A DNA stretch of 64,000 nt from Microbulbifer hydrolyticus (GTDB lineage: Bacteria > Pseudomonadota > Gammaproteobacteria > Pseudomonadales > Cellvibrionaceae): the NCBI RefSeq assembly GCF_009931115.1, contig NZ_CP047491.1:744001-808000 (forward strand), read 5' to 3'. The notes under the pieces are model-generated. The model had not been told where the DNA came from. It worked only from the letters and a program-made list of their open reading frames with translations, and did no database searches. The position numbers and the translations under genes were made by a program. Shown here piece by piece: positions 44,634-53,981 of the stretch. Position 1 is the first letter of the stretch; each line of letters opens with the position of its first letter.

Positions 44634-45920
44634 ATGAGCATGAAAAAATTTGTTGCCGGGCTCGCCTTTGCGGCCGGTACCAGTGTCATCAGCGCCGCGG
44701 CAATGGCGGCGGAAACCATCAAGGTAGGTGTATTGCACTCTCTCTCGGGGACTATGGCGATCAGTGAAACCACATTGAAAGACACTGTGCTGATGATGGT
44801 GGAAGAGCAGAACCGCAAAGGAGGCCTGCTGGGTAAGAAGCTCGAAGCGGTGGTTGTCGACCCGGCCTCGGACTGGCCGCTGTTTGCGGAGAAAGCCCGC
44901 GAACTGATCACCAAGGAAAAAGTGGATGTGATCTTTGGCTGCTGGACATCGGTATCGCGTAAATCCGTGCTGCCGGTGATCGAGGAACTGAACGGCCTGA
45001 TGTTTTACCCGGTGCAGTACGAAGGCGAAGAGTCTTCGAAGAATGTGTTCTACACCGGTGCCTCGCCGAATCAGCAGGCGATTCCCGCGGTGGATTACCT
45101 GATGTCTGACCTGGAAGTGGAGCGCTGGGTACTGGCGGGGACCGACTATGTGTATCCGCGTACCACCAACAAGATTCTGGAGTCTTACCTGGAGTCCAAT
45201 GGTGTGGCCAAGGAAGACATCCTGATCAACTACACACCGTTCGGTCATTCCGACTGGCAGAGCATCGTTTCCGACATTAAGAAATTTGGCAGCACCGGTA
45301 AGAAGACCGCCGTGGTCTCCACCATCAACGGTGATGCCAATGTGCCCTTCTACAAGGAACTCGCCAACCAGGGCATCAGCTCGGAAGATATCCCGGTGGT
45401 GGCCTTCTCCGTGGGTGAAGAGGAGCTCTCTGGCATCGACACCGGTCCGCTGGTGGGGCACCTGGCTGCCTGGAACTACTTCCAGGGCATTGATAGCGAA
45501 GCCAATGAGTATTTCGTACAGCAATGGAAGAAGTTTATCGGTGACGAAAAACGCGTGACCAACGACCCCATGGAGGCGACCTATATCGGTTTCAACATGT
45601 GGGCCAAGGCGGTTGAAAAAGCCGGCTCCACAGAGGTGGATGCGGTCGAGCAGGCGATGATCGGCATCGAGTTCCCGAACCTGACCGGTGGCGTGGCGAA
45701 AATGAACAAGAACCACCACCTGTCCAAGCCGGTATTTATCGGTGAGATTCAGGACGACGGACAGTTTGAAGTGGTTTGGGAAACCGACGGCGTTGTGCCT
45801 GGCGATGCCTGGTCAGACTTCCTGCCCGGCTCCAAGGACCTGATTGCCGACTGGACCGCGCCGATCAAGTGCGGCAACTACAACACCAAGGCCGAGGCTT
45901 GCAGCGGCCAGGTACAGTAA
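44634..45920 (+). CDS. urtA: Urea ABC transporter, substrate-binding protein
   Basis: A 428-residue periplasmic binding protein of the branched-chain amino acid/amide class. The signal peptide (FAAGTSVISAAAMAA) precedes TIKVGVLHSLSGTMAISE, the standard UrtA start. IFGCWTSVSRKSVLPV, GLMFYPVQYEGEESSKN and VFYTGASPNQQAIPAV are strongly conserved in UrtA and separate it from amide-binding FmdD and LivJ proteins. AGGAG is 7 bases from the ATG at 44634. Four further urt genes follow in order. In other bacteria this operon responds to nitrogen limitation. Confidence 0.95.
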   Translation: MSMKKFVAGLAFAAGTSVISAAAMAAETIKVGVLHSLSGTMAISETTLKDTVLMMVEEQNRKGGLLGKKLEAVVVDPASDWPLFAEKARELITKEKVDVIFGCWTSVSRKSVLPVIEELNGLMFYPVQYEGEESSKNVFYTGASPNQQAIPAVDYLMSDLEVERWVLAGTDYVYPRTTNKILESYLESNGVAKEDILINYTPFGHSDWQSIVSDIKKFGSTGKKTAVVSTINGDANVPFYKELANQGISSEDIPVVAFSVGEEELSGIDTGPLVGHLAAWNYFQGIDSEANEYFVQQWKKFIGDEKRVTNDPMEATYIGFNMWAKAVEKAGSTEVDAVEQAMIGIEFPNLTGGVAKMNKNHHLSKPVFIGEIQDDGQFEVVWETDGVVPGDAWSDFLPGSKDLIADWTAPIKCGNYNTKAEACSGQVQ

Positions 45921-46170
45921 TCCCGATGACGGTGGTGAATGGTGGCTCTTTTTCTTCACGGAAGAAAGGAAAAGTAAGCCCGCAAGTGAATTCGCCACCG
46001 ATCACAGGGTAAGCCGGACTGCTCTCTGCCTGTAGAGGAGCCCGGCCAGGGAGTTGGCCCCGACAACCCATTCAGTATTGGATTGTCCGGGGCCTGTTTC
46101 CGTTTCGGCGCTATTGAAAGTCGGCCGAAGTATTACTGATTCGCGTATCGCAATTACCGCGGGGTTTTCT

Positions 46171-47793
46171 GTGAAAAAATTAATACTGAGTTGTGGCCTG
46201 CTGCTGGCAGTGTTTGCCGGCATTTCCGTGCAGGCGCAGCCGCACTCTGTACCTCCAGCAGTGGACGCCACGCTAGAGCAGCTGACTGAAGCCAGCTTGC
46301 GCGAGACGGCTACGCTGGTCGAGCAGCTCGAGCAGTCTGGTGGCGCCGCCATGCGTCCGTTGTTTGAAACCATGCTGGCCGGCGATCTCCACTATCACAA
46401 GACCACCAGACAGCTGATGGCGGTACAGAAAAATGCTGCCGGAGAGCCGGTCGGGCGGGACATATTTACCGGCGCGGACCTGGGCGTACAGGAACGGCGG
46501 GACATCAAGAAAATCCGCGTAAACAATCGCCTGCGAGGCCAGCTGCGCGAGGCCATAGGGCGGATTGATCTGCTGCATGGTAGCGAAGCGCAAAAACGCA
46601 CCGCGGTGCTCGCAATACTCGACGACCTCTCCGCTGACAATATGCGCCTGCTGCAGAGTGCCACCGAGGCCGGTGTGAACCCGGCAGTTGAAGACCTGAT
46701 TGCGCTGGCCAACGCCATGGTGCGCCTGCGCGACAGCAGCGATACGGAAGAGCGCCTGGGGGCGATCGCATTGATGAGCGAACGCCTGGAATCACCGGTG
46801 CGCAACCAGCTGCGGGGTCTGCTGGAAAACCAAAGCGAGCAGGATGCCGCGGTGAAGGCAGCGGCACAGAAAGCGCTCGACAAGATTTCCGAGCGCATTG
46901 AATTTTACGGGCAGATGGAACAGCTGTTTTTCGGCCTCAGCCTGGGTTCGGTGCTTGTACTGGCCGCAATAGGCCTCGCCATCACCTTCGGTGTGATGGG
47001 CGTAATCAATATGGCGCACGGCGAAATGATCATGCTCGGCGCCTATACCACCTATGTGATCCAGCAACTGATGCCGCAAGCGATCGGATACTCACTGCTG
47101 GTGGCGGTGCCGGCGGCCTTTCTGGTCTCCGGTAGTGTCGGTGTACTGATTGAGCGCGGCGTGATACGGCACTTGCAGGGGCGGCCACTGGAAACACTGC
47201 TGGCCACGTTCGGTATCAGTCTGATCCTGCAGCAGGCAGTCCGTAGTATTTTCTCGCCACTGAATATGCAGGTGGTCACGCCGGAATGGATGAGTGGCTC
47301 CCTGGCCATCAATCCGGTGTTCTCGGTGACCTATAACCGGCTGTACATACTTTTGTTCGCACTGGCAGTATTTTTTGCGCTGGTGATGGTGCTGAAAAAG
47401 TCTTCCCTCGGACTGAATGTCCGCGCGGTATCCCAGAACCGGGATATGGCAAAGGCCATGGGCGTGCGTACGGAAATGGTCGACGCAATGACCTTCGGCC
47501 TCGGTTCCGGGATTGCCGGTGTTGCCGGCGTGGCGCTGTCGCAGCTCACCAATGTAGGACCAAACCTCGGCCAGTCCTACATCATCGATTCCTTTATGGT
47601 GGTGGTGTTTGGCGGTGTCGGTAATCTGCTCGGGACACTGGTGGGTGGCTTTTCCCTGGGCGTGGCGAACAAATTCCTCGAGCCGGCCACCGGCGCCGTG
47701 CTCGCCAATATTATCGTACTGGTATGCCTGATCCTGTTTATCCAGAAGCGGCCGAAAGGGCTGTTTCCCCAACGCGGAAGGGCGGCAGAATGA
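46171..47793 (+). CDS. urtB: Urea ABC transporter, permease UrtB
   Basis: A 540-residue permease of the LivH type. A signal peptide (LSCGLLLAVFAGISVQAQ) leads to an extra N-terminal domain of about 220 residues, rich in charged helices, which is usual for proteobacterial UrtB. The membrane part begins MEQLFFGLSLGSVLVLAA near residue 249, with INMAHGEMIMLGAYTTYV and FGLGSGIAGVAGVALSQL. The start is a GTG at 46171 preceded by GGGG; upstream in-frame codons do not look like coding sequence. The stop overlaps urtC (ATGA). The 250 bases after urtA contain no evident terminator. Confidence 0.93.
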   Translation: MKKLILSCGLLLAVFAGISVQAQPHSVPPAVDATLEQLTEASLRETATLVEQLEQSGGAAMRPLFETMLAGDLHYHKTTRQLMAVQKNAAGEPVGRDIFTGADLGVQERRDIKKIRVNNRLRGQLREAIGRIDLLHGSEAQKRTAVLAILDDLSADNMRLLQSATEAGVNPAVEDLIALANAMVRLRDSSDTEERLGAIALMSERLESPVRNQLRGLLENQSEQDAAVKAAAQKALDKISERIEFYGQMEQLFFGLSLGSVLVLAAIGLAITFGVMGVINMAHGEMIMLGAYTTYVIQQLMPQAIGYSLLVAVPAAFLVSGSVGVLIERGVIRHLQGRPLETLLATFGISLILQQAVRSIFSPLNMQVVTPEWMSGSLAINPVFSVTYNRLYILLFALAVFFALVMVLKKSSLGLNVRAVSQNRDMAKAMGVRTEMVDAMTFGLGSGIAGVAGVALSQLTNVGPNLGQSYIIDSFMVVVFGGVGNLLGTLVGGFSLGVANKFLEPATGAVLANIIVLVCLILFIQKRPKGLFPQRGRAAE

Positions 47794-48986
47794 GTGTAAC
47801 GAATCCCGTGTGGGAAAAAATTGGCAGTGCGCTGACGGAGTTGCGTCAACCGGGTAAGGGTTCCTCAGCACTGGTCGGCATTCTGCTGGTAACGACGCTT
47901 GGTATGTCGGCGGCCAACCTGTTGTTACCGGCGGACTCGCCACTGTATGTCAGCACCTACACCATCACCCTGATGGGTAAGTACCTGTGCTTCGCCATGC
48001 TTGCCATGGCGGTGGACATCATCTGGGGTTATTGCGGCATCCTGAGCCTGGGCCACGGCGCCTTTTTCGCACTGGGTGGTTACGGCATGGGTATGTACCT
48101 GATGCGTCAGATCGGCGACCGCGGTGTCTACGGCAACCCGGACCTGCCGGACTTTATGGTGTTCCTGAACTGGCAGGAGCTGCCCTGGTACTGGTTTGGC
48201 ATGGACCAGTTCTGGTTTGCGGTGGTGATGGCGCTTGCCGTACCTGGGCTGCTGGCGTTCGTGTTTGGCTGGCTGGCGTTTCGCTCGCGGGTGACTGGTG
48301 TTTACCTCTCGATCATGACCCAGGCGTTGACCTACGCACTGATGCTGGCGTTCTTCCGCAATGAAATGGGCTTTGGCGGCAACAACGGGCTGACGGATTT
48401 CAAGGATATTCTCGGTTTCGACCTGCAAGTGGATGCAACCAGGGTGGCGCTGCTGCTGGTGACCACGCTGTTGCTGGTGATCACGTTTATTACCAGCCGC
48501 GCGATTGTGCAATCGCGCCTCGGCCGGGTGATCGTGGCGGTGCGCGATGCTGAGGCGCGGGCGCGCTTTCTCGGCTACCGCACCGAGCGCTACAAGGTGT
48601 GGCTGTTTGTCTATTCGGCGCTGATTGCCGCGGTGGCGGGGATGTTATACGTGCCGCAGGTGGGCATCATCAATCCCGGTGAATTTTCCCCGCTCAATTC
48701 CATCGAGGTGGTGGTGTGGGTTGCCGTTGGCGGACGCGGCACCCTTTATGGCGCCATTGTGGGCGCTCTGCTGGTGAATTACGCCAAAACCCGCTTTACC
48801 GCGATCATGCCGGACGGCTGGTTGTTCGCACTGGGGGCGCTGTTTGTGATCGTGACCGTGTATCTACCCAAAGGGCTGGCGGGCTTGTTGCAACGTTTCG
48901 GTAGTGAAGAAACCGCGCAACCCGCGCGGCGCAATGCGGGTGCCGACACTGACGGTGGAGTGCGTGCCCGGGAGGCTAATGCATGA
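47790..48986 (+). CDS. urtC: Urea ABC transporter, permease UrtC
   Basis: A 398-residue permease of the LivM type. LCFAMLAMAVDIIWGYCGIL and LSLGHGAFFALGGYGMGMYL are the conserved first helices, FGGNNGLTDFKDILGF is a UrtC signature and IVAVRDAEARARFLGY the coupling loop for the ATPases. The ATG overlaps the urtB stop and the urtC stop overlaps urtD, so the four genes urtB-urtE are translationally chained. The C-terminal tail of about 30 residues is polar and probably cytoplasmic. Confidence 0.95.
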   Translation: MSVTNPVWEKIGSALTELRQPGKGSSALVGILLVTTLGMSAANLLLPADSPLYVSTYTITLMGKYLCFAMLAMAVDIIWGYCGILSLGHGAFFALGGYGMGMYLMRQIGDRGVYGNPDLPDFMVFLNWQELPWYWFGMDQFWFAVVMALAVPGLLAFVFGWLAFRSRVTGVYLSIMTQALTYALMLAFFRNEMGFGGNNGLTDFKDILGFDLQVDATRVALLLVTTLLLVITFITSRAIVQSRLGRVIVAVRDAEARARFLGYRTERYKVWLFVYSALIAAVAGMLYVPQVGIINPGEFSPLNSIEVVVWVAVGGRGTLYGAIVGALLVNYAKTRFTAIMPDGWLFALGALFVIVTVYLPKGLAGLLQRFGSEETAQPARRNAGADTDGGVRAREANA

Positions 48987-49828
48987 ACAGTCTGAACCAA
49001 TTTGCCGGGCAGGCGCGCGAGCTGCTGCGCCGGGATACCACCTGGCCTTTTCTGGTACCGCGCAAGCGGTCGGTGGATGTGTCGAAAAACGTCATCCTGT
49101 ACCTGGAGGGCCTGAATGTCAGCTTTGACGGCTTCAAGGCACTGAATAACCTAAACCTGTACGTGAATGACGGCGAGCTGCGGTGCCTGATCGGCGCCAA
49201 TGGCGCCGGTAAAACGACCCTGATGGATGTGATTACCGGCAAGACCCAGTGCGACAGCGGCAGTGCCTGGTTTGGGCGAAATATCGACCTGCTGGCCCAC
49301 GACGAGGCGGAGATCGCCCAGCTGGGGATTGGGCGCAAATTCCAGAAGCCCACGGTATTCGAGGCACACACGGTGTTCCACAACCTGGAACTGTCGCTAC
49401 AGGGCAGCAAGGGCGTGTGGAGCGCGTTGACCGCAAAACTGTCCAGCAGTGAGTGCGACCGAATCGACGAAGTACTGAAGACGATCGGCCTGGAAAAATG
49501 CCGCTATCAGCTCGCGGGTGCATTATCCCATGGACAGAAACAGTGGCTGGAAATCGGCATGTTGCTGGCGGCCCAGCCGCGCCTGCTGCTGGTGGATGAA
49601 CCGGTGGCGGGAATGACGGCGGAGGAAACGGAACGCACGGCAGAATTGCTGACTTCCCTTGCGGGCGAGCACACCGTGATCGTGGTGGAGCACGACATGG
49701 AATTCGTGCGCAGTATTGCGCGTACGGTGACGGTTTTACATCAGGGCTCGGTGCTTGCGGAGGGCTCGATGGATCAGGTACAGAGCAATCCCGACGTGAT
49801 TGAGGTATATCTGGGGGAGGAAGCATGA
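48983..49828 (+). CDS. urtD: Urea ABC transporter, ATPase UrtD
   Basis: A 281-residue ATPase of the LivG type. IGANGAGKTTLMDVITG is Walker A, LSHGQKQWLEIGMLLA the signature motif in the LSHGQ form usual for UrtD, and LLLVDEPVAGMTAEETER Walker B with catalytic Glu; VVEHDMEFVRSIA gives the switch His. About 35 residues before the nucleotide domain (SGQARELLRRDTTW-like start) are extra. It overlaps both neighbours by ATGA. Confidence 0.95.
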   Translation: MNSLNQFAGQARELLRRDTTWPFLVPRKRSVDVSKNVILYLEGLNVSFDGFKALNNLNLYVNDGELRCLIGANGAGKTTLMDVITGKTQCDSGSAWFGRNIDLLAHDEAEIAQLGIGRKFQKPTVFEAHTVFHNLELSLQGSKGVWSALTAKLSSSECDRIDEVLKTIGLEKCRYQLAGALSHGQKQWLEIGMLLAAQPRLLLVDEPVAGMTAEETERTAELLTSLAGEHTVIVVEHDMEFVRSIARTVTVLHQGSVLAEGSMDQVQSNPDVIEVYLGEEA

Positions 49829-50520
49829 TCCGGATCGAAAAGCTGAACCAGAAATATGGCGGAACACAAATTCTGTGGGACCTGGATCTGGAAGTGGAGC
49901 GCGGTTCCTGTACCTGCATCATGGGACGCAATGGCGCGGGCAAGACGACACTGCTGAAGTGCCTGATGGGGCTGTTACCGACCAGTGATGGAAAAATCCT
50001 TTACCAGGGCGAGTCGATCGAGGGAAGCCCGGCGCAGGCGCGGGCCAAGATGGGCATCGGATATGTGCCACAGGGGCGCGACATCTTTCCGCTATTGACG
50101 GTGGAGGAGAACCTGCAGATCGGGTTGCCCGCACGGCGGGATGGACTCAAAAAAATACCCGAGCGCGTTTTTGAATTGTTTCCGGTACTGAAGGATATGC
50201 TGCACCGCCGCGGTGGCGATTTATCCGGTGGCCAACAGCAGCAGCTGGCGATTGGCCGCGCGCTGGTGATCGACCCCAAGGTGTTGATTCTGGATGAGCC
50301 GAATGAGGGTATCCAGCCGAATATTGTGCGACAGATTGCTGATGTGGTGACGCAACTTAATGAAGAGGATGGGTTGACCGTAATTCTGGTTGAACAGAAG
50401 CTCGGGTTTGCGCGTCGTGTGGGAAAGGAGTTCCGGCTGATGCAGAAGGGTTCGGTTGTGGCCGCGGATAAGATGGCCAACCTGGATGATGGACTGATTC
50501 GCCAGTATCTGGCGGTCTAG
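49825..50520 (+). CDS. urtE: Urea ABC transporter, ATPase UrtE
   Basis: A 231-residue ATPase of the LivF type. MGRNGAGKTTLLKCLMGL (Walker A), DLSGGQQQQLAIGRALV (signature) and LILDEPNEGIQPNIVRQIA (Walker B; the NEGIQPN form marks UrtE) are all present, as is the switch region VILVEQKLGFARRV. It closes the urt operon; the stop lies 1 base from the stop of the convergent questin-oxidase-like gene, leaving no space for a separate terminator. Confidence 0.95.
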   Translation: MIRIEKLNQKYGGTQILWDLDLEVERGSCTCIMGRNGAGKTTLLKCLMGLLPTSDGKILYQGESIEGSPAQARAKMGIGYVPQGRDIFPLLTVEENLQIGLPARRDGLKKIPERVFELFPVLKDMLHRRGGDLSGGQQQQLAIGRALVIDPKVLILDEPNEGIQPNIVRQIADVVTQLNEEDGLTVILVEQKLGFARRVGKEFRLMQKGSVVAADKMANLDDGLIRQYLAV

Positions 50521-50521
50521 A

Positions 50522-51493
50522 CTATTCCCTGAAGACCCTCAGGTAGTCGCTGTTGCCATAGTAGTGAAACTCCTCCAGCGCGCTGTACGCGAGCTTGATG
50601 ACATGGTCATCGTCGCTGTGCAGCGCTTCTTCCATGATGTCTGCCTGCCGTTGCGGAATATCTTCTATCTCTTGTGATACAACCGGCGGGATCACCTTCG
50701 GCCCGGTGCTCAAATACGCAATCACCAGCCCCTGCCAGAAATGGCGCAGCGCCGCTTCTTTGTCTGGGCAATAGGGCAATATCAAGCGTAGTGCGTGGCA
50801 GCCGGTGACGCCGTGCAACAGGGTGAAATCCTTTGTTCCCAGGTAGGCGTTGATCGCGAGCTCTGCGATATCTTCGAGCCCCAGCAACTCCGGCTGGATC
50901 GGGGTTTCCATCCAGCCCGGCTGGCCGGTAACGGATTGCATATGGTCGGCAATGTTTCCGGGGGCGAGGGGGATTTCAGGAAACTTTTCCGCTACCTGTG
51001 AAACGATCTCCGCTGCTGTCAGGGGCACCTGCTGATTGCTGCCGGCAAGCGTTTGGTAGTCGAGGTTCCAGTAGGCGAGGCCCATGGCAATCTCTTCCAG
51101 ATGGCGGGCGTCTATGCCATAAGCGGTACGGATAAGGCCATGGAAGGCGGCGGTGGCGATGGACGGGAGGAGTTTTGGCAGTTCCTGCTGCAGGCATTTG
51201 GCGATGCCGAGCTGTCTGAGTTGTTGCTCATAATAGCGCAGGGCGCTGGGGAACAGGTCTTCGCGATTGCGGCACGCGGCGATTTCGCGGATGTCGTCCA
51301 CCGGGCTGCCGGGGCGCGGTTGCAGGTGCGGGATACTGCGGTCAAAGGCGTTACCGAGCCGCTCCGGGGCAGCGCTCATCTTGTCGAGGGCAATCAGTAC
51401 CATCGGCAGATGGTTGGCGAGACGGTCGCCGTAATGCACATGGTAGCGGCTGCCGGCTTCGAGCATTTGTGCGCAGTCGCGGGTGATACTCAT
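50522..51493 (-). CDS. Questin oxidase-like protein (DUF4243)
   Basis: A 323-residue protein of the questin oxidase family, named after a fungal Baeyer-Villiger-type ring-opening enzyme. The pattern NHLPMVLIALDKMSAAPERL, AFHGLIRTAYGIDARHLEE, ALAYWNLDYQTL and TLLHGVTGCHALRLI fits the family. It has no nucleotide-binding fingerprint, as expected. GGAG is 8 bases before the ATG at 51493. It lies 20 bases downstream of the MOSC gene and is probably cotranscribed with it. Bacterial members have no established substrate. Confidence 0.78.
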   Translation of the reverse strand: MSITRDCAQMLEAGSRYHVHYGDRLANHLPMVLIALDKMSAAPERLGNAFDRSIPHLQPRPGSPVDDIREIAACRNREDLFPSALRYYEQQLRQLGIAKCLQQELPKLLPSIATAAFHGLIRTAYGIDARHLEEIAMGLAYWNLDYQTLAGSNQQVPLTAAEIVSQVAEKFPEIPLAPGNIADHMQSVTGQPGWMETPIQPELLGLEDIAELAINAYLGTKDFTLLHGVTGCHALRLILPYCPDKEAALRHFWQGLVIAYLSTGPKVIPPVVSQEIEDIPQRQADIMEEALHSDDDHVIKLAYSALEEFHYYGNSDYLRVFRE

Positions 51494-51513
51494 GCGGGCT
51501 CTCCGTTGGCGGT

Positions 51514-52347
51514 TCAGCGGACTTCCACTCGGTCTCCCAAGTGTATGGTGACCGGATTCCGGTCTCCAGTGGCCTGATCGGTAACCGCGGAACTGGCTGG
51601 CGCCAGGTTCATACCAAAATAGATCTGCCCATCTTCCCAGCGACGATAGCTGGCGAGGGTGCGCAGCGGCTCTTTCTGTGCACGACCGGTGAACGGATGC
51701 AGGCCGGGAATACCGCAGCGGGCACAGGGATGGGTGCAATCGAATACCTGCGGACCGTCGTGGGTGTGAACGGTGAGGGTTTTCCATTCGTCCTCGGCGA
51801 AGGGTTCGCAGCCGCTTATCACCAGATTGGGGCGAAAGCGCAGCATGGATACCGGTTCCGCGAGGCGGCTGTTCAGGTCATCGAGTGACGCCTGGCTGAT
51901 CACCAGCAGCGGTGCGGCGTCGGCGAAGCCAACCTGGCGGTCGCTGCGCGGAGCCTCGAGCGGACGGTTGAATTCCTCGCCCATGGCGACGAGGCGTACC
52001 GGTGATTGTAATTGCTCACTCAGCCAGTGGGCGGCATCATCGCCGGCGTCCCGGGCTCGGACATCGTCGTTCCACACCCGTACGGTTTTCACTTCCGCTT
52101 CACGGCCGGGCTGGCGGATCTCGATGCGCTCTCCCTCGGCATTTTCCAGGCGCACGCCGTCACCGGTGGCGGTGGCTTTGAGTTGCGCCATGGCCCGCAG
52201 GCGGCGCTGGGTGACGAACTGATTGTCGTTATCCACCAGCATCCAACGGCGGTCGTCGATTGCGCCAAACCGGTCCAGGGGCAGGGATTTACTTTTGTGT
52301 CCCTGCAGGGACTTGACCGGGAAGTGATAGAGCGCGGAAATTTCCAC
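51514..52347 (-). CDS. MOSC-domain protein, YcbX type
   Basis: A 277-residue protein with an N-terminal beta-barrel (VEISALYHFPVKSLQGHKS) and a C-terminal MOSC domain. FRPNLVISGCEPFAEDEWK and DCTHPCARCGIPGLHP are the family marks; the latter carries the Cys proposed to bind molybdenum cofactor. YcbX-type proteins reduce N-hydroxylated compounds. The GTG at 52347 has AGGAG 6 bases upstream and begins exactly at the domain; the longer in-frame start at 52404 would run into the terminator of the previous gene. No ferredoxin domain is fused at the C terminus, unlike E. coli YcbX. Confidence 0.85.
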   Translation of the reverse strand: MEISALYHFPVKSLQGHKSKSLPLDRFGAIDDRRWMLVDNDNQFVTQRRLRAMAQLKATATGDGVRLENAEGERIEIRQPGREAEVKTVRVWNDDVRARDAGDDAAHWLSEQLQSPVRLVAMGEEFNRPLEAPRSDRQVGFADAAPLLVISQASLDDLNSRLAEPVSMLRFRPNLVISGCEPFAEDEWKTLTVHTHDGPQVFDCTHPCARCGIPGLHPFTGRAQKEPLRTLASYRRWEDGQIYFGMNLAPASSAVTDQATGDRNPVTIHLGDRVEVR

Positions 52348-52402
52348 GAGCGGCTCCTGATCCTGAGTCTTGATGTACAAGAGTAAAGGCAATGGATACA
52401 AC

Positions 52403-52426
52403 AAAAAAGGCCCGCATGTGCGGGCC
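52403..52426 (-). terminator. Rho-independent terminator of the serine hydrolase gene
   Basis: Stem GGCCCGC/GCGGGCC (52409-52426, 4-base loop) followed on the minus strand by six T. Confidence 0.92.
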
Positions 52427-52474
52427 AGAATTTCAGACTACTTAAAGTAACCGTCGTGTGAATGCTGGCTGTGT

Positions 52475-53884
52475 TCAGTTCTCGGGCTGGCGACTGAACT
52501 GGTACTCGGCTCCCGCCTGGTACAAAGTCAATCCATCCTGGAAAAATGCAATGCGGAGTCCGGCGGGTGCAAACTCGAACGTGTCTTTGTCTACCGGGGA
52601 AAGCGGGAACTTGCCCTGTCCTGTGGCCTGCCCGTAAAGCTGATCCTCTTCGATAAACATGTCCAGGGCAAGTGGCATCTGCTCACTCGTATAGTGACCG
52701 ATAAAGTCCGCAATGCGTGCTGCAGCTGCGCTGGTATCCGCTGCTGACCCGAACTGCGGGATGGTTACCGGGTCGCCATAGGCCGTTGCCAGCAGGGCAA
52801 TCGCGATATCGTTATTGTTGAAACGGCTGCCATTGGACAGCACGGCAAAGGCGATATCCTGGTCGGGAAAATAGCCGGCCATGGAGCTGAACCCATCGAG
52901 TCCGCCGGTGTGCCCATACCCGCTGTGTTTCCCGTAGGGGAATTTCATCAACCCGAAGCCGTAAGCGGCGGATGCAGGCAGCATTTTTGGTAGCGAATCG
53001 TCGGCGTCCACAATCTTTCCTTGCACAAGTGCACGGAAAAACCGCGAAACGTCTTGCGGTGTCGATAGCACGGCGCCAGCGGCACCGGGTACCGAAAGAT
53101 CGGTCGCCGGCGCGGGTTGCCAGTTGCCCTGCCAGACATAGGAGGCCAGATTGCCGGATGGCGCTGTCTCGCGGGTATCCGGCTCACCGCCAAATGTGGT
53201 GTGGTGTAATTTCAGCGGTTCGGCAATCTGCGACTGCAGCAGTTGTGGTAGCGACTTGCCGGAAACGTCTTCCAGGATCAGGCCAAGTAGCAGATATCCG
53301 GAATTACTGTACTTGAATGCACTTCCCGGCTCGAAATCAGATTTCAGGGATTCCAGTAATTCCACCTTGTCTGCTCGGCCCATCGGCTGGGTGTGGACCG
53401 TGAGGTATTCCTGCCGGTCGGTGAAGTTCTCCAGTCCGCTGGTGTGGGTGAGCAGTTGCTCAATCGTGATCGTTTCCGCGTGGAGTATGTCCGGAAACCA
53501 CTGGTCAACAGTGCTGGTCAGCGAAAGGGTGCCCATCTGAATCTGCTGCATCACCAGCGCGGCGGTGACGGATTTTGTAATCGAACCGATGCGGTAGACT
53601 GGCGCAGATTCACCTTCGCCGGAGCCGGTTTCATGGGCGGCCAGCGTGCGCTGGTAAATCGGTTCGCCGTCCACCATCAGGGCTACGGAACCACGCCAGC
53701 GGTCCTGCTCTTCCAGGACGTCGAAAAATGCGTCCAGTTGCGATGTGGTGATTTCGGTTTCGGTTTTGGCGAGGGTGTCAGGGGGGGATTTCGGTGGTGT
53801 GCAAGCAGCAAGCAGAGCGACAACAATGCCTGCGACGAGCGGGGCGAAAACGTTGGACTGCGGTTTGTGTTTTCTTCTATCCAT
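52475..53884 (-). CDS. Serine hydrolase, class C beta-lactamase fold, lipoprotein
   Basis: A 469-residue exported serine hydrolase. The signal peptide ends in LLAAC, so it is a lipoprotein. IGSITKSVTAALV holds the S-x-x-K nucleophile, KYSNSGYLLLGLIL the Y-x-N and YGHTGGLDGFSS the third motif in its HTG form. The last 100 residues form a separate beta-rich domain (DTFEFAPAGLRIAFFQ). Such proteins are usually peptidases or esterases and seldom give drug resistance. AAAGGA lies 7 bases from the ATG. It has its own terminator. Confidence 0.87.
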   Translation of the reverse strand: MDRRKHKPQSNVFAPLVAGIVVALLAACTPPKSPPDTLAKTETEITTSQLDAFFDVLEEQDRWRGSVALMVDGEPIYQRTLAAHETGSGEGESAPVYRIGSITKSVTAALVMQQIQMGTLSLTSTVDQWFPDILHAETITIEQLLTHTSGLENFTDRQEYLTVHTQPMGRADKVELLESLKSDFEPGSAFKYSNSGYLLLGLILEDVSGKSLPQLLQSQIAEPLKLHHTTFGGEPDTRETAPSGNLASYVWQGNWQPAPATDLSVPGAAGAVLSTPQDVSRFFRALVQGKIVDADDSLPKMLPASAAYGFGLMKFPYGKHSGYGHTGGLDGFSSMAGYFPDQDIAFAVLSNGSRFNNNDIAIALLATAYGDPVTIPQFGSAADTSAAAARIADFIGHYTSEQMPLALDMFIEEDQLYGQATGQGKFPLSPVDKDTFEFAPAGLRIAFFQDGLTLYQAGAEYQFSRQPEN

Positions 53885-53957
53885 GAAGGTGTCCTTTGTG
53901 GACCGCTTTCCTGCTGCGGTGTGATTCGTACTTATTGGTTGGTGACATCAGGGGCAC

Positions 53958-53981
53958 AAAAAAGGCGGCCCGAGAGCCGCC
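53958..53981 (-). terminator. Rho-independent terminator, minus strand
   Basis: Stem GGCGGC/GCCGCC (53964-53981, 6-base loop) followed on the minus strand by six T. No intact gene ends just before it; a possible gene remnant does. Confidence 0.75.
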
